Source: Cupriavidus taiwanensis | GTDB taxonomy: Bacteria > Pseudomonadota > Gammaproteobacteria > Burkholderiales > Burkholderiaceae | Length of the DNA: 64,000 nt | Reading direction: 5' to 3' | Assembly: GCF_900250115.1 (NCBI RefSeq) | Contig: NZ_LT984803.1 | Span: 434,001 to 498,000 of the forward strand | Shown: positions 33,029-42,250 of the stretch, in pieces | How positions within the stretch are numbered: the stretch's first letter is position 1 | How the letters are laid out: the number at the start of each line of letters is the position of its first letter | Notes under the pieces: model-generated | Seen by the model: the letters and a program-made list of their open reading frames with translations, nothing else | The model's database searches: none | What the model was told of the DNA's origin: nothing | Program-made: the position numbers and the translations under genes

Positions 33029-33943
33029 ATGATCCCTTTCTCTTTTCGCCAGCTCGAGTACTTCGTCGCCGCCGCTGAACACGGCAGCATCAGCGCCGCG
33101 GCCCGGGCCCGGCATGTGTCGCAGCCGTCGGTATCGACCGCGATCGCCCAGCTTGAGGGCACGCTCGGCGAGCCGCTGTTCAGGCGGCAGGTCAGCCGCG
33201 GGCTGTCGCTGACGCCGGCCGGGCAGCGCCTGCTGGGCAAGGCCCGCGACGTGCTGGCCCTGGCCGCAGGGCTTGCCGGCGACGATGGCGCCGGTCGCGG
33301 CCTGAGCGGCCAGCTTTCGCTGACCTGCTTCCAGGACCTGGGCCCGTACTTCGTGCCGCGCCTGCTGGCGGGACTGCGCCAGCGCCATCCCGGCATCTCG
33401 GTGACGCTGTTCGAGGCCGACCTCGCCACCGTCCATCGCACCTTGCAGGCAGGCAAGGCGGAACTGGCGCTGACCTATGAACTGGGACTCGACGCTCGCA
33501 CCGAGCGCCGCACGCTGGCGGAGCTGGCGCCCTATGCGCTGTTGCCGGCCACCCATCCGCTGGCCAGCGGCGCCGAGGTCAGCCTGGCCGACCTGGCCGC
33601 CGAGCGGCTGATCCTGGAAGACATCCCCCAGACCCGCGAGTACTTCCTGTCATTGTTCTGGGCCCACGGCTTGCGCCCGTCGCTGCACCAGTACACGCAG
33701 ACCTTCGAGATGCAGCGCGGGCTGGTGGCGCACGGCTATGGTGTTGCGCTGTCATGCACGCGGCCCGCGGGCGATCACAGCTACGACGGCGTGCCGATCG
33801 CCTGCCGGCCGCTGCGCGAGCCGGTGACGCCGCAGCGCGTGGTGCTCGCGCACTCGCCGGCCATGCGGGCATCGCCGCTGGCGCAGGCGTTCATGGACTG
33901 GGTCGATGCCGGAGGGGGTGGCGCCGGAGTTCAGCGCGGGTAG
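33029..33943 (+). CDS. LysR family transcriptional regulator
   Basis: The 304-residue protein has an N-terminal LysR domain ('[20 protein letters not shown]', then '[20 protein letters not shown]') and a C-terminal effector-binding domain from about residue 90. The segment '[27 protein letters not shown]' style resembles regulators of aromatic or organic-acid pathways, but the inducer cannot be assigned. It is divergent from the PhyH-like gene and probably controls it through the site at 32987-33026. Its 3' end overlaps the anmK 3' end by 13 bases, tail to tail. Confidence 0.87.
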   Translation: MIPFSFRQLEYFVAAAEHGSISAAARARHVSQPSVSTAIAQLEGTLGEPLFRRQVSRGLSLTPAGQRLLGKARDVLALAAGLAGDDGAGRGLSGQLSLTCFQDLGPYFVPRLLAGLRQRHPGISVTLFEADLATVHRTLQAGKAELALTYELGLDARTERRTLAELAPYALLPATHPLASGAEVSLADLAAERLILEDIPQTREYFLSLFWAHGLRPSLHQYTQTFEMQRGLVAHGYGVALSCTRPAGDHSYDGVPIACRPLREPVTPQRVVLAHSPAMRASPLAQAFMDWVDAGGGGAGVQRG

Positions 33944-35058
33944 ATCGCGCCCAGCACGCGCGGACCGGCGGCGCCGGTCACGGTGGGGACGTTGCCGGGC
34001 AGGCGCAGCACGCATTGGCGCGCCAGCCAGGCGAAGGCGATGGCTTCGACCTGCGACACCGGTACGCCGTAGTCGTCGGAGGTTTCGATGGCGACGCCGG
34101 GCAGGGACTGCGCCAGACGCGTCATCACGAAGGCATTGCGGGCGCCGCCGCCGCAGACGATCAGCCGCCGCGCCGCGGGCGCGCTGGTGCGCACGTCGCG
34201 CGCGATGGCCTCGGCGGTCAGCGCGGCCAGGGTGGCCTGCACGTCGGCCGGCGCGAGCTGCGGGAACGCCGCCAGCCGCGCTTCCAGCCAGCCGGGATGG
34301 AACAGGTCGCGCCCGGTGCTCTTGGGCGGCGCCGCGCTGAAGTAGGGTTCGGCCAGGCACTGCGCCAGCAGCGCGGCGTCGACGCGCCCGCTCGCGGCCC
34401 AGTCGCCGTTGCTGTCGAAGGCCAGGCCGCGGTGGCGGCCGATCCAGTAGTCGAGCAGCGCATTGCCCGGCCCGCAGTCGAAGCCACTGACGGGCCCGCC
34501 CGCTGCCGGCAGGATGCTGATGTTGGAGATGCCGCCGATATTGCACGCCACGCGAGTCTCGGCGTCGCTGCCGAACAGCGCGTGGTGCAGCGCCGGCACC
34601 AGCGGCGCGCCCTGTCCGCCGGCGGCGAGGTCGCGGCTGCGGAAGTCCGCCACCACATCGATGCCGGCCAGCTCCGCCAGCCGCGCCGGATGCTGGCTCT
34701 GGCGGGTATAGCCGATGCCGTCGTAGAGGCCGGGCCGGTGGCGGATGGTCTGGCCGTGGGCGCCGATGGCGGCCACCGCGGCGGCATCGATGCGCGCCCC
34801 GCGCAGCAGCGCGGCGACGCAGTCGGCGTACACCTGCGCCAGCGCGTTGGCGGCCAGGGCCTCGCGGTGGATCTCGTCCTCGCCGGGCTGCTGCAGGGCG
34901 CCGAAGGCCGTGCGCAGGGTGTCGGGGAAGGGCTGGGTGGCGGCCGCCAGCACCGCCGGGCGCGCGCCGCTGAAATCGACCAGTACCGCGTCGGCACCGT
35001 CCATGCTGGTGCCGGACATGATGCCGATATAGCGTTCGCTGCCGGGCACGGGGATCAC
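33931..35058 (-). CDS. anmK: Anhydro-N-acetylmuramic acid kinase
   Basis: The 375-residue sugar kinase opens and phosphorylates 1,6-anhydro-MurNAc to MurNAc-6-phosphate during peptidoglycan recycling. '[20 protein letters not shown]' is the diagnostic N-terminal ATP-binding motif. '[12 protein letters not shown]', '[20 protein letters not shown]', '[12 protein letters not shown]' and '[20 protein letters not shown]' complete the family pattern. It lies 11 bases downstream of an M23 peptidase gene, probably co-transcribed. It complements amgK and murU elsewhere in the window. Confidence 0.94.
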   Translation of the reverse strand: MIPVPGSERYIGIMSGTSMDGADAVLVDFSGARPAVLAAATQPFPDTLRTAFGALQQPGEDEIHREALAANALAQVYADCVAALLRGARIDAAAVAAIGAHGQTIRHRPGLYDGIGYTRQSQHPARLAELAGIDVVADFRSRDLAAGGQGAPLVPALHHALFGSDAETRVACNIGGISNISILPAAGGPVSGFDCGPGNALLDYWIGRHRGLAFDSNGDWAASGRVDAALLAQCLAEPYFSAAPPKSTGRDLFHPGWLEARLAAFPQLAPADVQATLAALTAEAIARDVRTSAPAARRLIVCGGGARNAFVMTRLAQSLPGVAIETSDDYGVPVSQVEAIAFAWLARQCVLRLPGNVPTVTGAAGPRVLGAIYPR

Positions 35059-35069
35059 GGTGGACGCGG

Positions 35070-36464
35070 TCAGTTGGCGGCGGTCAGCACGTTGTAGGTG
35101 CGCAGCGCATTGATGCGGCTGAGCAGCCCGCTGGTGTAGGTCAGGAATTCCTGGCGCGACTTGCCGGTCAGCGCCGGCGATTCCATCAGCGTGATGGTCA
35201 GCGGGTTCTGCGGCACGTCGTTGAAGCGGAACTCGTAGTGCAGGTGCGGGCCGGTAGCCCAGCCAGTCGCGCCGACATAGCCGATCAGCTGGCCCTGGCG
35301 CACCGTCTGCCCCTGGCGCATGCCGGCAAAGCCGGACAGGTGCGCGTAGTAGGTGGAGTAGCCGTTGGGATGCGACAGGATGACGATGTTGCCGTAGCCG
35401 TTCTGCTGGCCCACGAACTCGACCACGCCATCGCCGGTGGCCAGCACCTTGGTGCCGGTAGGAGCGGCGAAGTCGACGCCCTTGTGCTGGGCCCAGTCAT
35501 GATGCAGCGGATGCTCGCGGCCGCCGAAGCCCGAGGACACGCGCGAGAACTCCACCGGCGAGCGCAGGAACGGCCGCTTCATGCTGCGCCCGTCGAAGGT
35601 GTAATAGGCGCCGCCGTCCTTGCTGCCCTCGGGCGCGAACCACAGCGCCTGGTGCAGCTGGTTGCGGTTGATCAGCTCGAGCGCGACCACGCGGCCGTTG
35701 CGCACGAAGGTGCCATCGCGGAAACCCGCTTCATAGATGATGCGGAAGCGGTCGCCGGTGGCGATGTCGTGGTGGAAGTCGATCACGCCGGAGAAGATCG
35801 ACAGCATCTGCTGCACCACTTCGTCGGGCACGTTGGCCGCGTCCATGGCCTTGAAGAAGCCGCCGGCGGAAATCGCGCCCGAGGCCATCTCGTAGTGCAC
35901 GTCGTTGTCGACGCGTTGCACCTTGGCCTTGTAGGCGGCGGCGGCGTCGCCGCTGGCGGCGCGCACGCGCTCGATCACCAGCTCGCGCGAGGCCGCGGCG
36001 TCGCCGCCGAGGTTGGCCTGCAGCGACACCAGCGTGTTGCTCTCGTCGATTTCAGCCTGCACCGCCTGGCCCGGATCCAGGTTGAACAGGCCGCGCGCGG
36101 TGGGGTTCTTGACGATGAACGCCTGCGCGTCGGCATCGTCCACGCCCAGCCGCTTGAGCAGGCTGGCGATGGTGTCGCCGCGCTGCATGCGCTCTTCGCG
36201 CACGTACACGGCCTGGCTGTCGGTGAGCTGTTCGAGCTGCTCGCGCACGTCGGGCATGCGCAGCGCCTGCTGGGTGCGGGGCGCGCGCGGATCGTCGTAG
36301 GCGCTGCGCGGCGCGACACCCATGGCCGCGGCCATGCCGAGCGTGAAGATCGCACCGACCGAAGCCGTCAGTTGTTTGCGCCGCCGCGCATGCTGGGGGT
36401 TGGTCGGATCGACCAGCACCACCAGCTCACGCGCGAAAACTTCGCGGAGTCTGGACCACATCAC
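35070..36464 (-). CDS. M23 family metallopeptidase with LysM-like/OapA-like N-region
   Basis: The 464-residue protein has a cytoplasmic N-tail ('[14 protein letters not shown]') and one transmembrane segment at about residues 35-52 ('[17 protein letters not shown]'). A LysM/OapA-like region ('[20 protein letters not shown]', about residues 98-117) and a C-terminal M23 peptidase domain follow. Zinc ligands are in '[12 protein letters not shown]' (H-x3-D) and '[13 protein letters not shown]' (HLH). It should cleave peptidoglycan cross-link peptides in the periplasm, like MepM. Both metal motifs are intact, so it is a likely active hydrolase. It is divergent from tyrS, with anmK behind it, pairing wall turnover with sugar recycling. 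Confidence 0.9.
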   Translation of the reverse strand: MMWSRLREVFARELVVLVDPTNPQHARRRKQLTASVGAIFTLGMAAAMGVAPRSAYDDPRAPRTQQALRMPDVREQLEQLTDSQAVYVREERMQRGDTIASLLKRLGVDDADAQAFIVKNPTARGLFNLDPGQAVQAEIDESNTLVSLQANLGGDAAASRELVIERVRAASGDAAAAYKAKVQRVDNDVHYEMASGAISAGGFFKAMDAANVPDEVVQQMLSIFSGVIDFHHDIATGDRFRIIYEAGFRDGTFVRNGRVVALELINRNQLHQALWFAPEGSKDGGAYYTFDGRSMKRPFLRSPVEFSRVSSGFGGREHPLHHDWAQHKGVDFAAPTGTKVLATGDGVVEFVGQQNGYGNIVILSHPNGYSTYYAHLSGFAGMRQGQTVRQGQLIGYVGATGWATGPHLHYEFRFNDVPQNPLTITLMESPALTGKSRQEFLTYTSGLLSRINALRTYNVLTAAN

Positions 36465-36711
36465 GTAAAATTCAACCTTGGTCTGAGCCCGCTGCCGGGG
36501 ACGATGTGTCTCGTCTGCCTTCCTCCCCCGAGGTGCGGCGCGTGCTGTTCAGTATTCAGTAATTTTGGCCGCCTGCCTTGCTGTGCAAAGTGACGGATGG
36601 CGCACCGGAAAGGCTTCCACAGGCCCCGGGAAACGCGGATTATACCAAAATCCGGCCCTCGCGGCTGTCGGCAGATTTCCTAAAATTTCAAGTATTTCAA
36701 AGACTTACGTG

Positions 36712-37953
36712 ATGACTGAAGTTGCCTCGGCCGCACCGGCCAAATACCCCCTGACGCCCTCGGTGATGCAGGCCCTGGAAATCTCCAAGCGCGGCTGCGA
36801 CGAGCTGCTGATCGAAGCGGAGTGGGCGCAGAAGCTGGCGCGCAGCGAGGCCACCGGCGTGCCGCTGCGCATCAAGCTGGGCCTGGACCCGACCGCGCCC
36901 GACATCCACATCGGCCATACCGTGGTGCTGAACAAGCTGCGCCAGCTGCAGGACCTCGGCCACCAGGTGATCTTCCTGATCGGCGACTTCACCTCGACCA
37001 TCGGCGACCCGTCGGGCCGCAACAGCACGCGCCCGCCGCTCACGCGCGAGCAGATCGAGGCCAATGCCCAGACCTACTACCGCCAGGCCAGCCTGGTGCT
37101 CGACCCGGAACGCACCGAGATCCGCTACAACAGCGAATGGTGCGACCCGCTCGGCGCGCGCGGCATGATCCAGCTGGCGGCCAAGTACACCGTGGCGCGG
37201 ATGATGGAGCGCGATGACTTCACCAAGCGCTTCCGTTCCGGGATTCCGATTTCCGTGCACGAGTTCCTCTACCCGCTGATGCAGGGCTACGACTCGGTGG
37301 CACTCAAGTCCGACCTCGAGCTGGGCGGCACCGACCAGAAGTTCAACCTGCTGGTGGGGCGCGAGCTGCAGAAGGAATACGGCCAGGAGCCGCAGTGCAT
37401 CCTGACCATGCCGCTGCTGGTGGGCCTGGACGGGGTCGAGAAGATGTCGAAGTCCAAGGGCAACTACGTCGGCGTGACCGAGGCGCCCAGCGAGATGTTC
37501 GGCAAGCTGATGAGCATCTCGGACGACCTGATGTGGCAGTACTTCACGCTGCTGTCGTTCCGCCCGATGAGCGAGATCGACCTGATGAAGCAGGAGATCG
37601 CCGCCGGCCGCAACCCGCGCGACTGCAAGGTGCTGCTGGCGCAGGAGATCGTGGCGCGCTTCCACAGCCAGGCCGATGCCGAGAAGGCGCTGGAAGACTT
37701 CAACCACCGCGCCCGCGGCGGCGTGCCGGACGATATCCCGGCAGTGAGCCTGGCAGGTGCGCCGCTGGGGATCGCGCAGCTGCTCAAGCAGGCCAACCTG
37801 GTGCCGTCGACCTCGGAAGCCAACCGCAATATCGAGCAGGGCGGTGTCAAGATCGATGGCGCCACCGTGACCGACAAGGCCACCAAGGTGGCGGCGGGCA
37901 CCTACGTCGTGCAGGTCGGCAAGCGCCGCTTCGCGCGCGTGACGCTGGCCTGA
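36712..37953 (+). CDS. tyrS: Tyrosyl-tRNA synthetase
   Basis: The 413-residue class I synthetase charges tRNA-Tyr. The 'HIGH' motif appears in '[12 protein letters not shown]' and 'KMSKS' in '[14 protein letters not shown]'. A C-terminal S4-like RNA-binding domain is seen in '[20 protein letters not shown]' and '[12 protein letters not shown]'. The chosen ATG at 36712 starts '[17 protein letters not shown]'; the open frame upstream lacks conserved residues. No clear Shine-Dalgarno site precedes it. The 247 bases before it, shared with the divergent M23 gene, contain no T-box leader, as expected for proteobacteria. dtd follows after 7 bases. Confidence 0.95.
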   Translation: MTEVASAAPAKYPLTPSVMQALEISKRGCDELLIEAEWAQKLARSEATGVPLRIKLGLDPTAPDIHIGHTVVLNKLRQLQDLGHQVIFLIGDFTSTIGDPSGRNSTRPPLTREQIEANAQTYYRQASLVLDPERTEIRYNSEWCDPLGARGMIQLAAKYTVARMMERDDFTKRFRSGIPISVHEFLYPLMQGYDSVALKSDLELGGTDQKFNLLVGRELQKEYGQEPQCILTMPLLVGLDGVEKMSKSKGNYVGVTEAPSEMFGKLMSISDDLMWQYFTLLSFRPMSEIDLMKQEIAAGRNPRDCKVLLAQEIVARFHSQADAEKALEDFNHRARGGVPDDIPAVSLAGAPLGIAQLLKQANLVPSTSEANRNIEQGGVKIDGATVTDKATKVAAGTYVVQVGKRRFARVTLA

Positions 37954-37960
37954 GGCGGCG

Positions 37961-38422
37961 ATGATCGCGCTGATCCAGCGGGTGGCCCAGGCCCGCGTCA
38001 CGGTCGCAGGCCGCACCACCGGCGAGATCGGCGCCGGCCTGCTGGCGCTGGTCTGCGCCGAGCGCGGCGACACCGAGGCGCAGGCCGAGCGGCTGCTGGC
38101 CAAGATGCTGTCGTACCGCGTGTTTTCGGATGCGGCCGGCAAGATGAACCTGCCGGTGCAGAACATGGACGGCAACGGCAATCCGGGCGGGCTGCTGGTA
38201 GTGTCGCAGTTCACGCTGGCGGCGGATACCAACAGCGGCACGCGCCCGAGCTTCACCCCCGCGGCCTCGCCCGAGGACGGCCGGCGCCTGTACGAGCACT
38301 TCGTCGCGCGTGCGCGCGCGGCGCATCCGCAGGTGCAGACCGGCGAGTTCGGCGCGATGATGCAGGTCAGCCTGGTCAACGACGGTCCGGTCACGTTCTG
38401 GCTGCGCGTGGCGCCCGCCTGA
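37961..38422 (+). CDS. dtd: D-aminoacyl-tRNA deacylase
   Basis: The 153-residue enzyme hydrolyses D-aminoacyl-tRNA (and Gly-tRNA-Ala), protecting translation from D-amino acids. Conserved motifs are '[15 protein letters not shown]', the active-site '[19 protein letters not shown]' and the Gly-cisPro-type segment '[20 protein letters not shown]'. The position directly after tyrS is functionally sensible, since D-Tyr is a classic misactivated substrate. Confidence 0.95.
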   Translation: MIALIQRVAQARVTVAGRTTGEIGAGLLALVCAERGDTEAQAERLLAKMLSYRVFSDAAGKMNLPVQNMDGNGNPGGLLVVSQFTLAADTNSGTRPSFTPAASPEDGRRLYEHFVARARAAHPQVQTGEFGAMMQVSLVNDGPVTFWLRVAPA

Positions 38423-38435
38423 ACCGATTCCAAGC

Positions 38436-38456
38436 TGCCGCGCCACCGGCGCGGCA
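38436..38456 (+). terminator. Hairpin after dtd
   Basis: TGCCGCGCC (38436-38444) pairs with GGCGCGGCA (38448-38456) over a 3-base loop. No T-run follows, so it may be a Rho-type or partial terminator between tyrS-dtd and the next gene. Confidence 0.4.
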
Positions 38457-38474
38457 TCAAGACAGGAGAGACAA

Positions 38475-39134
38475 ATGAAACTCTGGAGCAAGTCCTTCAA
38501 CGACAACGCGCCGATCCCCGGCGAGTTCGCCTTCTGCGTGCCTGACGCCGCCGCCCACGTGGCCCTGTCGAACAACCGCAATCCCGACCTGCACTGGGAA
38601 GACGCGCCGGCCGAGACGCGCTCGTTCGTGCTGATCTGCCATGACCGCGACGTCCCCAGCAAGGGTGACGACGTCAACCAGGAAGGCCGCGAAGTGCCGG
38701 CCGCGCTGCCGCGGGTGGACTTCTTCCATTGGGTGCTGGTCGACATCCCGCCCGGCCTGACCTCGATTGCCGCGGGCTCGCACAGCGACGGCGTGATTGC
38801 GCGCGGCAAGCCGGGGCCGGAAGCCACCGGCGGCACCGCCACCGCGGGCGGCCTGCGCCACGGCATCAACGACTACACCGGCTGGTTTGCCGGCGATGCC
38901 GACATGAAGGGCGACTACTACGGCTATGACGGCCCGTGCCCGCCGTGGAACGACACGCTGCTGCACCACTACGTGTTCACGCTGTACGCGCTGGACATCG
39001 ACCGGCTGCCGCTGGAAGGCACATTTACCGGCACCCAGGTGCGCGAGGCGATCCAGGGCCACGTGCTGGCGCAGGCCAGCCTGACCGGCACCTATACGCT
39101 GAACCCGAAGCTGGCAAAGTCACCGGCGGCCTGA
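38475..39134 (+). CDS. YbhB/YbcL family Raf kinase inhibitor-like protein
   Basis: The 219-residue protein belongs to the bacterial PEBP (phosphatidylethanolamine-binding) fold. Motifs include 'NPDLHWEDAPAETRSFVLIC', 'DVPSKG' and 'DFFHWVLVDIPPGLTSI', then 'NDYTGWF' and 'YDGPCPPWNDTLLHHYVFTL' around the ligand pocket. At 219 residues it is longer than many members. There is no signal peptide, so it is likely cytosolic. The bacterial function is unknown. It has a normal GGAGAG ribosome site. Confidence 0.87.
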   Translation: MKLWSKSFNDNAPIPGEFAFCVPDAAAHVALSNNRNPDLHWEDAPAETRSFVLICHDRDVPSKGDDVNQEGREVPAALPRVDFFHWVLVDIPPGLTSIAAGSHSDGVIARGKPGPEATGGTATAGGLRHGINDYTGWFAGDADMKGDYYGYDGPCPPWNDTLLHHYVFTLYALDIDRLPLEGTFTGTQVREAIQGHVLAQASLTGTYTLNPKLAKSPAA

Positions 39135-39218
39135 GGCCGGGCCGGTGCCGCGTCCTGCGCGGTGCCGGGCCCGCACGGCCCCAAGCAAGCCCCCCGCAGC
39201 AACCCCGAAGGAAACGGC

Positions 39219-39893
39219 ATGTCGCAAAGCCCCGGGCCGCATTCGCTGGCCTTTACCCACCTGATCGTGATCCGCCACGGCGAAACGGCCTGGAACCGGG
39301 AGCGCCGGCTGCAAGGCCAGCTCGATATTCCGCTGAACCAGACCGGCCATGCGCAGGCACGCGCGCTGGCAAATGCGCTGGCGGGCGAGCCGATCGATGC
39401 GGTGTATTCCAGCGACCTGTCACGCGCGATGGCCACGGCGGCGCCGCTGGCCGAGGCGCTGGGGCTGCAGGTGCGTGCCGATGCGCGGCTGCGCGAGCGC
39501 AGTTACGGCGCGTTGCAGGGCAAGACCTACGCCGAGGTGGCAGAGCACCTGCCGGAAGACTTTGCGCGCTGGCAGGCGCGCGTGCCCGATTACGCGCCGC
39601 CCGAGGGCGAGTCGCTGCTGGGCTTCCACGAACGCGCGGTCGACGCGGTGCTGGCGCTGTCGCGCCGGCACCCGGGCGAGCGCATCGCGCTGGTCGCGCA
39701 CGGCGGCGTGCTCGACTGCCTCTACCGCGAGGCCACCGGCATGACGCTGGAAGCGCCACGCCAGCACGAGCTGCTCAATGCCAGCGTCAACCGGCTGCGC
39801 AGCGACAGTACCCACCTGACGCTGGCCCAGTGGGGCGACGTCAGCCACCTGCAGAACCTGGCGCTGGACGAGGTGGACCGGCGCGTGCCGTAG
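39219..39893 (+). CDS. Histidine phosphatase family protein (phosphoglycerate mutase-like)
   Basis: The 224-residue protein has the catalytic 'IVIRHGETAWNRERRLQGQL' with the phospho-accepting histidine in RHGE, and the second catalytic histidine in 'IALVAHGGVLDCLYR'. 'YSSDLSRAMATAAPLAEALG' is also conserved. It is the GpmB/CobC-like class of broad phosphatases; true mutase activity is unlikely given the missing insert of dPGM, but the substrate is not determinable. The ATG at 39219 follows GAAGGAAA. It is convergent with the queuosine-precursor transporter gene (8 bases between ends). Confidence 0.87.
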   Translation: MSQSPGPHSLAFTHLIVIRHGETAWNRERRLQGQLDIPLNQTGHAQARALANALAGEPIDAVYSSDLSRAMATAAPLAEALGLQVRADARLRERSYGALQGKTYAEVAEHLPEDFARWQARVPDYAPPEGESLLGFHERAVDAVLALSRRHPGERIALVAHGGVLDCLYREATGMTLEAPRQHELLNASVNRLRSDSTHLTLAQWGDVSHLQNLALDEVDRRVP

Positions 39894-39901
39894 CCGCGGT
39901 G

Positions 39902-40627
39902 CTAGACCCGCACCCGGAACGGCGTGAAGTCGGTATGCCGGTCGAAGTAATCTTCGTTCTCGGCCCGCTTCAGGAAGCCCACCACCTTGTACGTCACCGG
40001 CGTCATCACCACTTCCCAGCCGGTCTTGAGCACGTACTGCGCCACCGCCACCTGGACCACCTGCTCGAGCGGCCAGATGCCGTAGAAGGCGATCACGTAG
40101 AACAGTGACGAGTCGACCAGCTCGCCGGCCAGCGTCGAGCCGATGGTGCGCGTCCACAGCCAGCGGCCGCCGGTCCACAGCTTCATCTTGGCCAGCACAT
40201 AGCTGTTGGTAAAGCTGCCGCAGCAGAATGCCACCAGCGAGCCGAGCGCGATGCGCCAGGTATTGCCGAACACGTCCTGCAGGCTCTTCTGGTAGTCGGC
40301 CATGAACGGCGCGACCGGCATGTTCAACACCACCACGCTCATGAAGGTAGCGAAGGCCAGCGCGGCAAAACCTGCCCAGACTACGCGCCGGTCGCGCCCG
40401 TAGCCGTAGACCTCGGTCAGCACGTCGCCGAAGATGTATGAGATCGGGAAGAACAGCACGCCGGCGCCGAAGGTGACCGTGCCGATCAGCGGCAGCGTCA
40501 TCTGCGCCGCCTTGGCCGCGCCGATCAGGTTCGAGCACAGCAGCACGGTGACGAACGCCACCATGACAAAGTCGTAGTAGCGGTAGACGCGGCCGGCCTG
40601 GGGCGGGCTGGCGGTGATGGCAGACAT
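39902..40627 (-). CDS. Queuosine precursor transporter (VUT family, YhhQ-like)
   Basis: The 241-residue inner-membrane protein has about six transmembrane segments and the VUT/YhhQ family signature 'LFFPISYIFGDVLTEVYGYG'. 'FCCGSFTNSYVLAKMKLWTG' and 'WTRTIGSTLAGELVDSSLFY' are also family features. YhhQ imports 7-cyano-7-deazaguanine (preQ0/preQ1) for tRNA queuosine modification. The ATG at 40627 (MSAITASPPQ) is used. Substrate assignment comes from the family. Confidence 0.9.
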   Translation of the reverse strand: MSAITASPPQAGRVYRYYDFVMVAFVTVLLCSNLIGAAKAAQMTLPLIGTVTFGAGVLFFPISYIFGDVLTEVYGYGRDRRVVWAGFAALAFATFMSVVVLNMPVAPFMADYQKSLQDVFGNTWRIALGSLVAFCCGSFTNSYVLAKMKLWTGGRWLWTRTIGSTLAGELVDSSLFYVIAFYGIWPLEQVVQVAVAQYVLKTGWEVVMTPVTYKVVGFLKRAENEDYFDRHTDFTPFRVRV

Positions 40628-40740
40628 GGGGGCTCCCGGTCGCGTGCGCGCTGGCGCAGTGAGTTGGGCGCGATTATGCCAGCAGGCGGCGCGTTCGCGC
40701 ACGCCGGCGGGAGCAGCGTGCTGCGGACACATGGTCTCCA

Positions 40741-40769
40741 GAAACAAAATTCCCGGCCTGGGCCGGGAA
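40741..40769 (-). terminator. Intrinsic terminator of the SYLF gene (minus strand)
   Basis: TTCCCGGCC (40750-40758) pairs with GGCCGGGAA (40761-40769). Read on the minus strand the stem runs into ATTTTGTTTC. It ends transcription of the gene whose stop is at 40816. Confidence 0.75.
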
Positions 40770-40815
40770 CCGTGTCAGAGAGGACGGCCGCTGCCGGGGC
40801 GGCAGCGCCGTGGGC

Positions 40816-41400
40816 TCAGATATCCAGCTTGCTGATCTTGGCCCCGTTCACCGAGACGTCGAACATCAGGCCGGCGTTGGTCTGCACAAAGGCGATCACC
40901 GGCTGCTGGCTGGTCAGCGTGTCGAGCCTGCCGTCCGCGCCGATCTTCGCGACCGCCACGTTGGCATCCGCACCCGCTGTCCAGCCCTTGCTGGACACGA
41001 ACTTGTTGTAAGCCTCGGGCGTCATGAACATGATGATGACGGCCTTGGATTGTCCGCCTGCGGTCAGCCCGACCGAGGCCTGCGTCGTGCTATAGTAGCC
41101 GACCGTCGAGCCCTTCGAGCGCAGCGCGCCTTCGCCGTATTCGGCGCCGACGATAAAGCCGCCGGCCAGTACGCGCGGGAACACCAGGATGCCCTGCGCG
41201 CGCTGGGCCAGCTCGCGCGAGCCGTTGGCCGAGGAGAACAGCCGGTTCAGCGCGCCGTCGACGCCGGCATCGATCTCTTGCTTCTTGGCGACCGGGTCTT
41301 TCGACGCGCCGGTGCCGGTGGTGGTGCAGCCCGCGGCCATCGCGGTCGCAACGAGCAGGCCCGACCCGGCAACCCGGGTAACAAAGTGGCGACGATTCAT
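40816..41400 (-). CDS. SYLF (YSC84) domain lipid-binding protein, exported
   Basis: The 194-residue protein begins 'MNRRHFVTRVAGSGLL', a twin-arginine-like signal, with a lipobox-like 'AMAAGC' near residue 25, so it may be a Tat-exported lipoprotein. The rest is a SYLF/YSC84 domain ('AQGILVFPRVLAGGFIVGAE', 'STVGYYSTTQASVGLTAGGQ', 'IIMFMTPEAYNKFVSSKGW'). SYLF domains bind phosphoinositide lipids in eukaryotes; in bacteria they are cell-envelope proteins of unknown role. The next gene upstream on the same strand is also exported (44-base gap), so the two may form one unit. Confidence 0.85.
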   Translation of the reverse strand: MNRRHFVTRVAGSGLLVATAMAAGCTTTGTGASKDPVAKKQEIDAGVDGALNRLFSSANGSRELAQRAQGILVFPRVLAGGFIVGAEYGEGALRSKGSTVGYYSTTQASVGLTAGGQSKAVIIMFMTPEAYNKFVSSKGWTAGADANVAVAKIGADGRLDTLTSQQPVIAFVQTNAGLMFDVSVNGAKISKLDI

Positions 41401-41444
41401 AGGTAACCTCCTGATGGGAAAAGTACCGCGCCTGATTCAGTGGC

Positions 41445-42038
41445 TCAGTGTGCTGCGGCTGCCGCTGGCGCCCTGACCGTAATGGCCACGACTTCACGGT
41501 AGACGATCTTGGCCATCTGGCCCTGCTTGATGCCGTTCAGGTCGATGGCGGGGTCCTGGACCTTGACCGTGCGCAGCGTCTCGCGCGGGCCGCGGAAGGT
41601 GAGCTGGCGCTTGGCGGGGTCGATCTTGGTGATCTGTGCCGTCACCGTGGTGGTGATCTCGCGCATGATGCCGGGCTTGCCGCCCTCGGCCGCGCGCGTG
41701 GTGCGGTCGACCGTTTCGGCCAGTGCCGTGGTCTTGCTGTCGACCGGCTCGAGCGCCGCGACCAGCGCGGCGCCTCGCGCCACGGTCAGGATGTCGCCCT
41801 TGCGGATCTGGCCGAAGTTGCGGGCCTCGTCGCCGCCCACCAGCTCGACCACATTGCCGCGCGGGCCCTGCACCAGCACCGCCTTGGTTTCGGGATCGAT
41901 ATCGACGATCTTGCCGCTGATGACGGCTTCTTCCGCCACGCCCACCGGCCCCGGCGGGCGCTGGGCGTTGGCGCTGCCGGCACTGAACGCGGCCAGGGCG
42001 AGAAGTGCGGCGAGCAGGCTGGAACACTGGCGGATCAT
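41445..42038 (-). CDS. Exported hypothetical protein
   Basis: The 197-residue protein has a clear signal peptide (about 26 residues, 'LLAALLALAAFSAGSANA'). Two related beta-rich halves seem to follow: 'GKIVDIDPETKAVLVQGPRG' and 'AQITKIDPAKRQLTFRGPRE' share the pattern I-x-K/D-IDP-x-(T/A)K-x-x-L-x-x-x-GPRG/E. This suggests an internal duplication of an OB-like or small beta-barrel unit. I do not recognise the family and give no function. It is adjacent to the SYLF gene and about 210 bases downstream of ruvB on the same strand. Confidence 0.7.
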   Translation of the reverse strand: MIRQCSSLLAALLALAAFSAGSANAQRPPGPVGVAEEAVISGKIVDIDPETKAVLVQGPRGNVVELVGGDEARNFGQIRKGDILTVARGAALVAALEPVDSKTTALAETVDRTTRAAEGGKPGIMREITTTVTAQITKIDPAKRQLTFRGPRETLRTVKVQDPAIDLNGIKQGQMAKIVYREVVAITVRAPAAAAAH

Positions 42039-42173
42039 GGCTTTCCTTGACAGGTTTGCAACGGAGCCGTGCCCCGGCGGACACAGCCGTCATGGCGGGG
42101 GGGCGCCGATGAAAGCCATTGTGGACAATCGGCCACCGGCCAGCAATCCACTTCGAAAAAATTTGGGGTGCGA

Positions 42174-42190
42174 ATTTAAAACGTTTAAAT
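42174..42190. promoter_or_regulatory. AT-rich palindrome upstream of the exported hypothetical gene
   Basis: ATTTAAA-ACG-TTTAAAT is a perfect 7-bp inverted repeat in an otherwise GC-rich region, between ruvB (ends 42249) and the gene starting at 42038. It may be an operator or part of a promoter. No regulator is assigned. Confidence 0.35.
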
Positions 42191-42210
42191 GAGCGTGACG
42201 CGTGCACCAT

Positions 42211-42250
42211 GGCGCACGTCGGGCCGGCGCACGTCGGGCCGGCGCAGGTC
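42211..42250. repeat. Short tandem repeat, 15-bp unit
   Basis: GGCGCACGTCGGGCC occurs twice in tandem (42211-42225, 42226-42240), with a partial third copy (GGCGCAGGTC). It straddles the end of ruvB and its downstream spacer. Confidence 0.8.

Noticed and set aside
36465..36711. Possible T-box or other riboswitch before tyrS
   Set aside because: No T-box motif or specifier stem is visible. T-boxes are a Gram-positive feature, and this gap also serves the divergent M23 gene.
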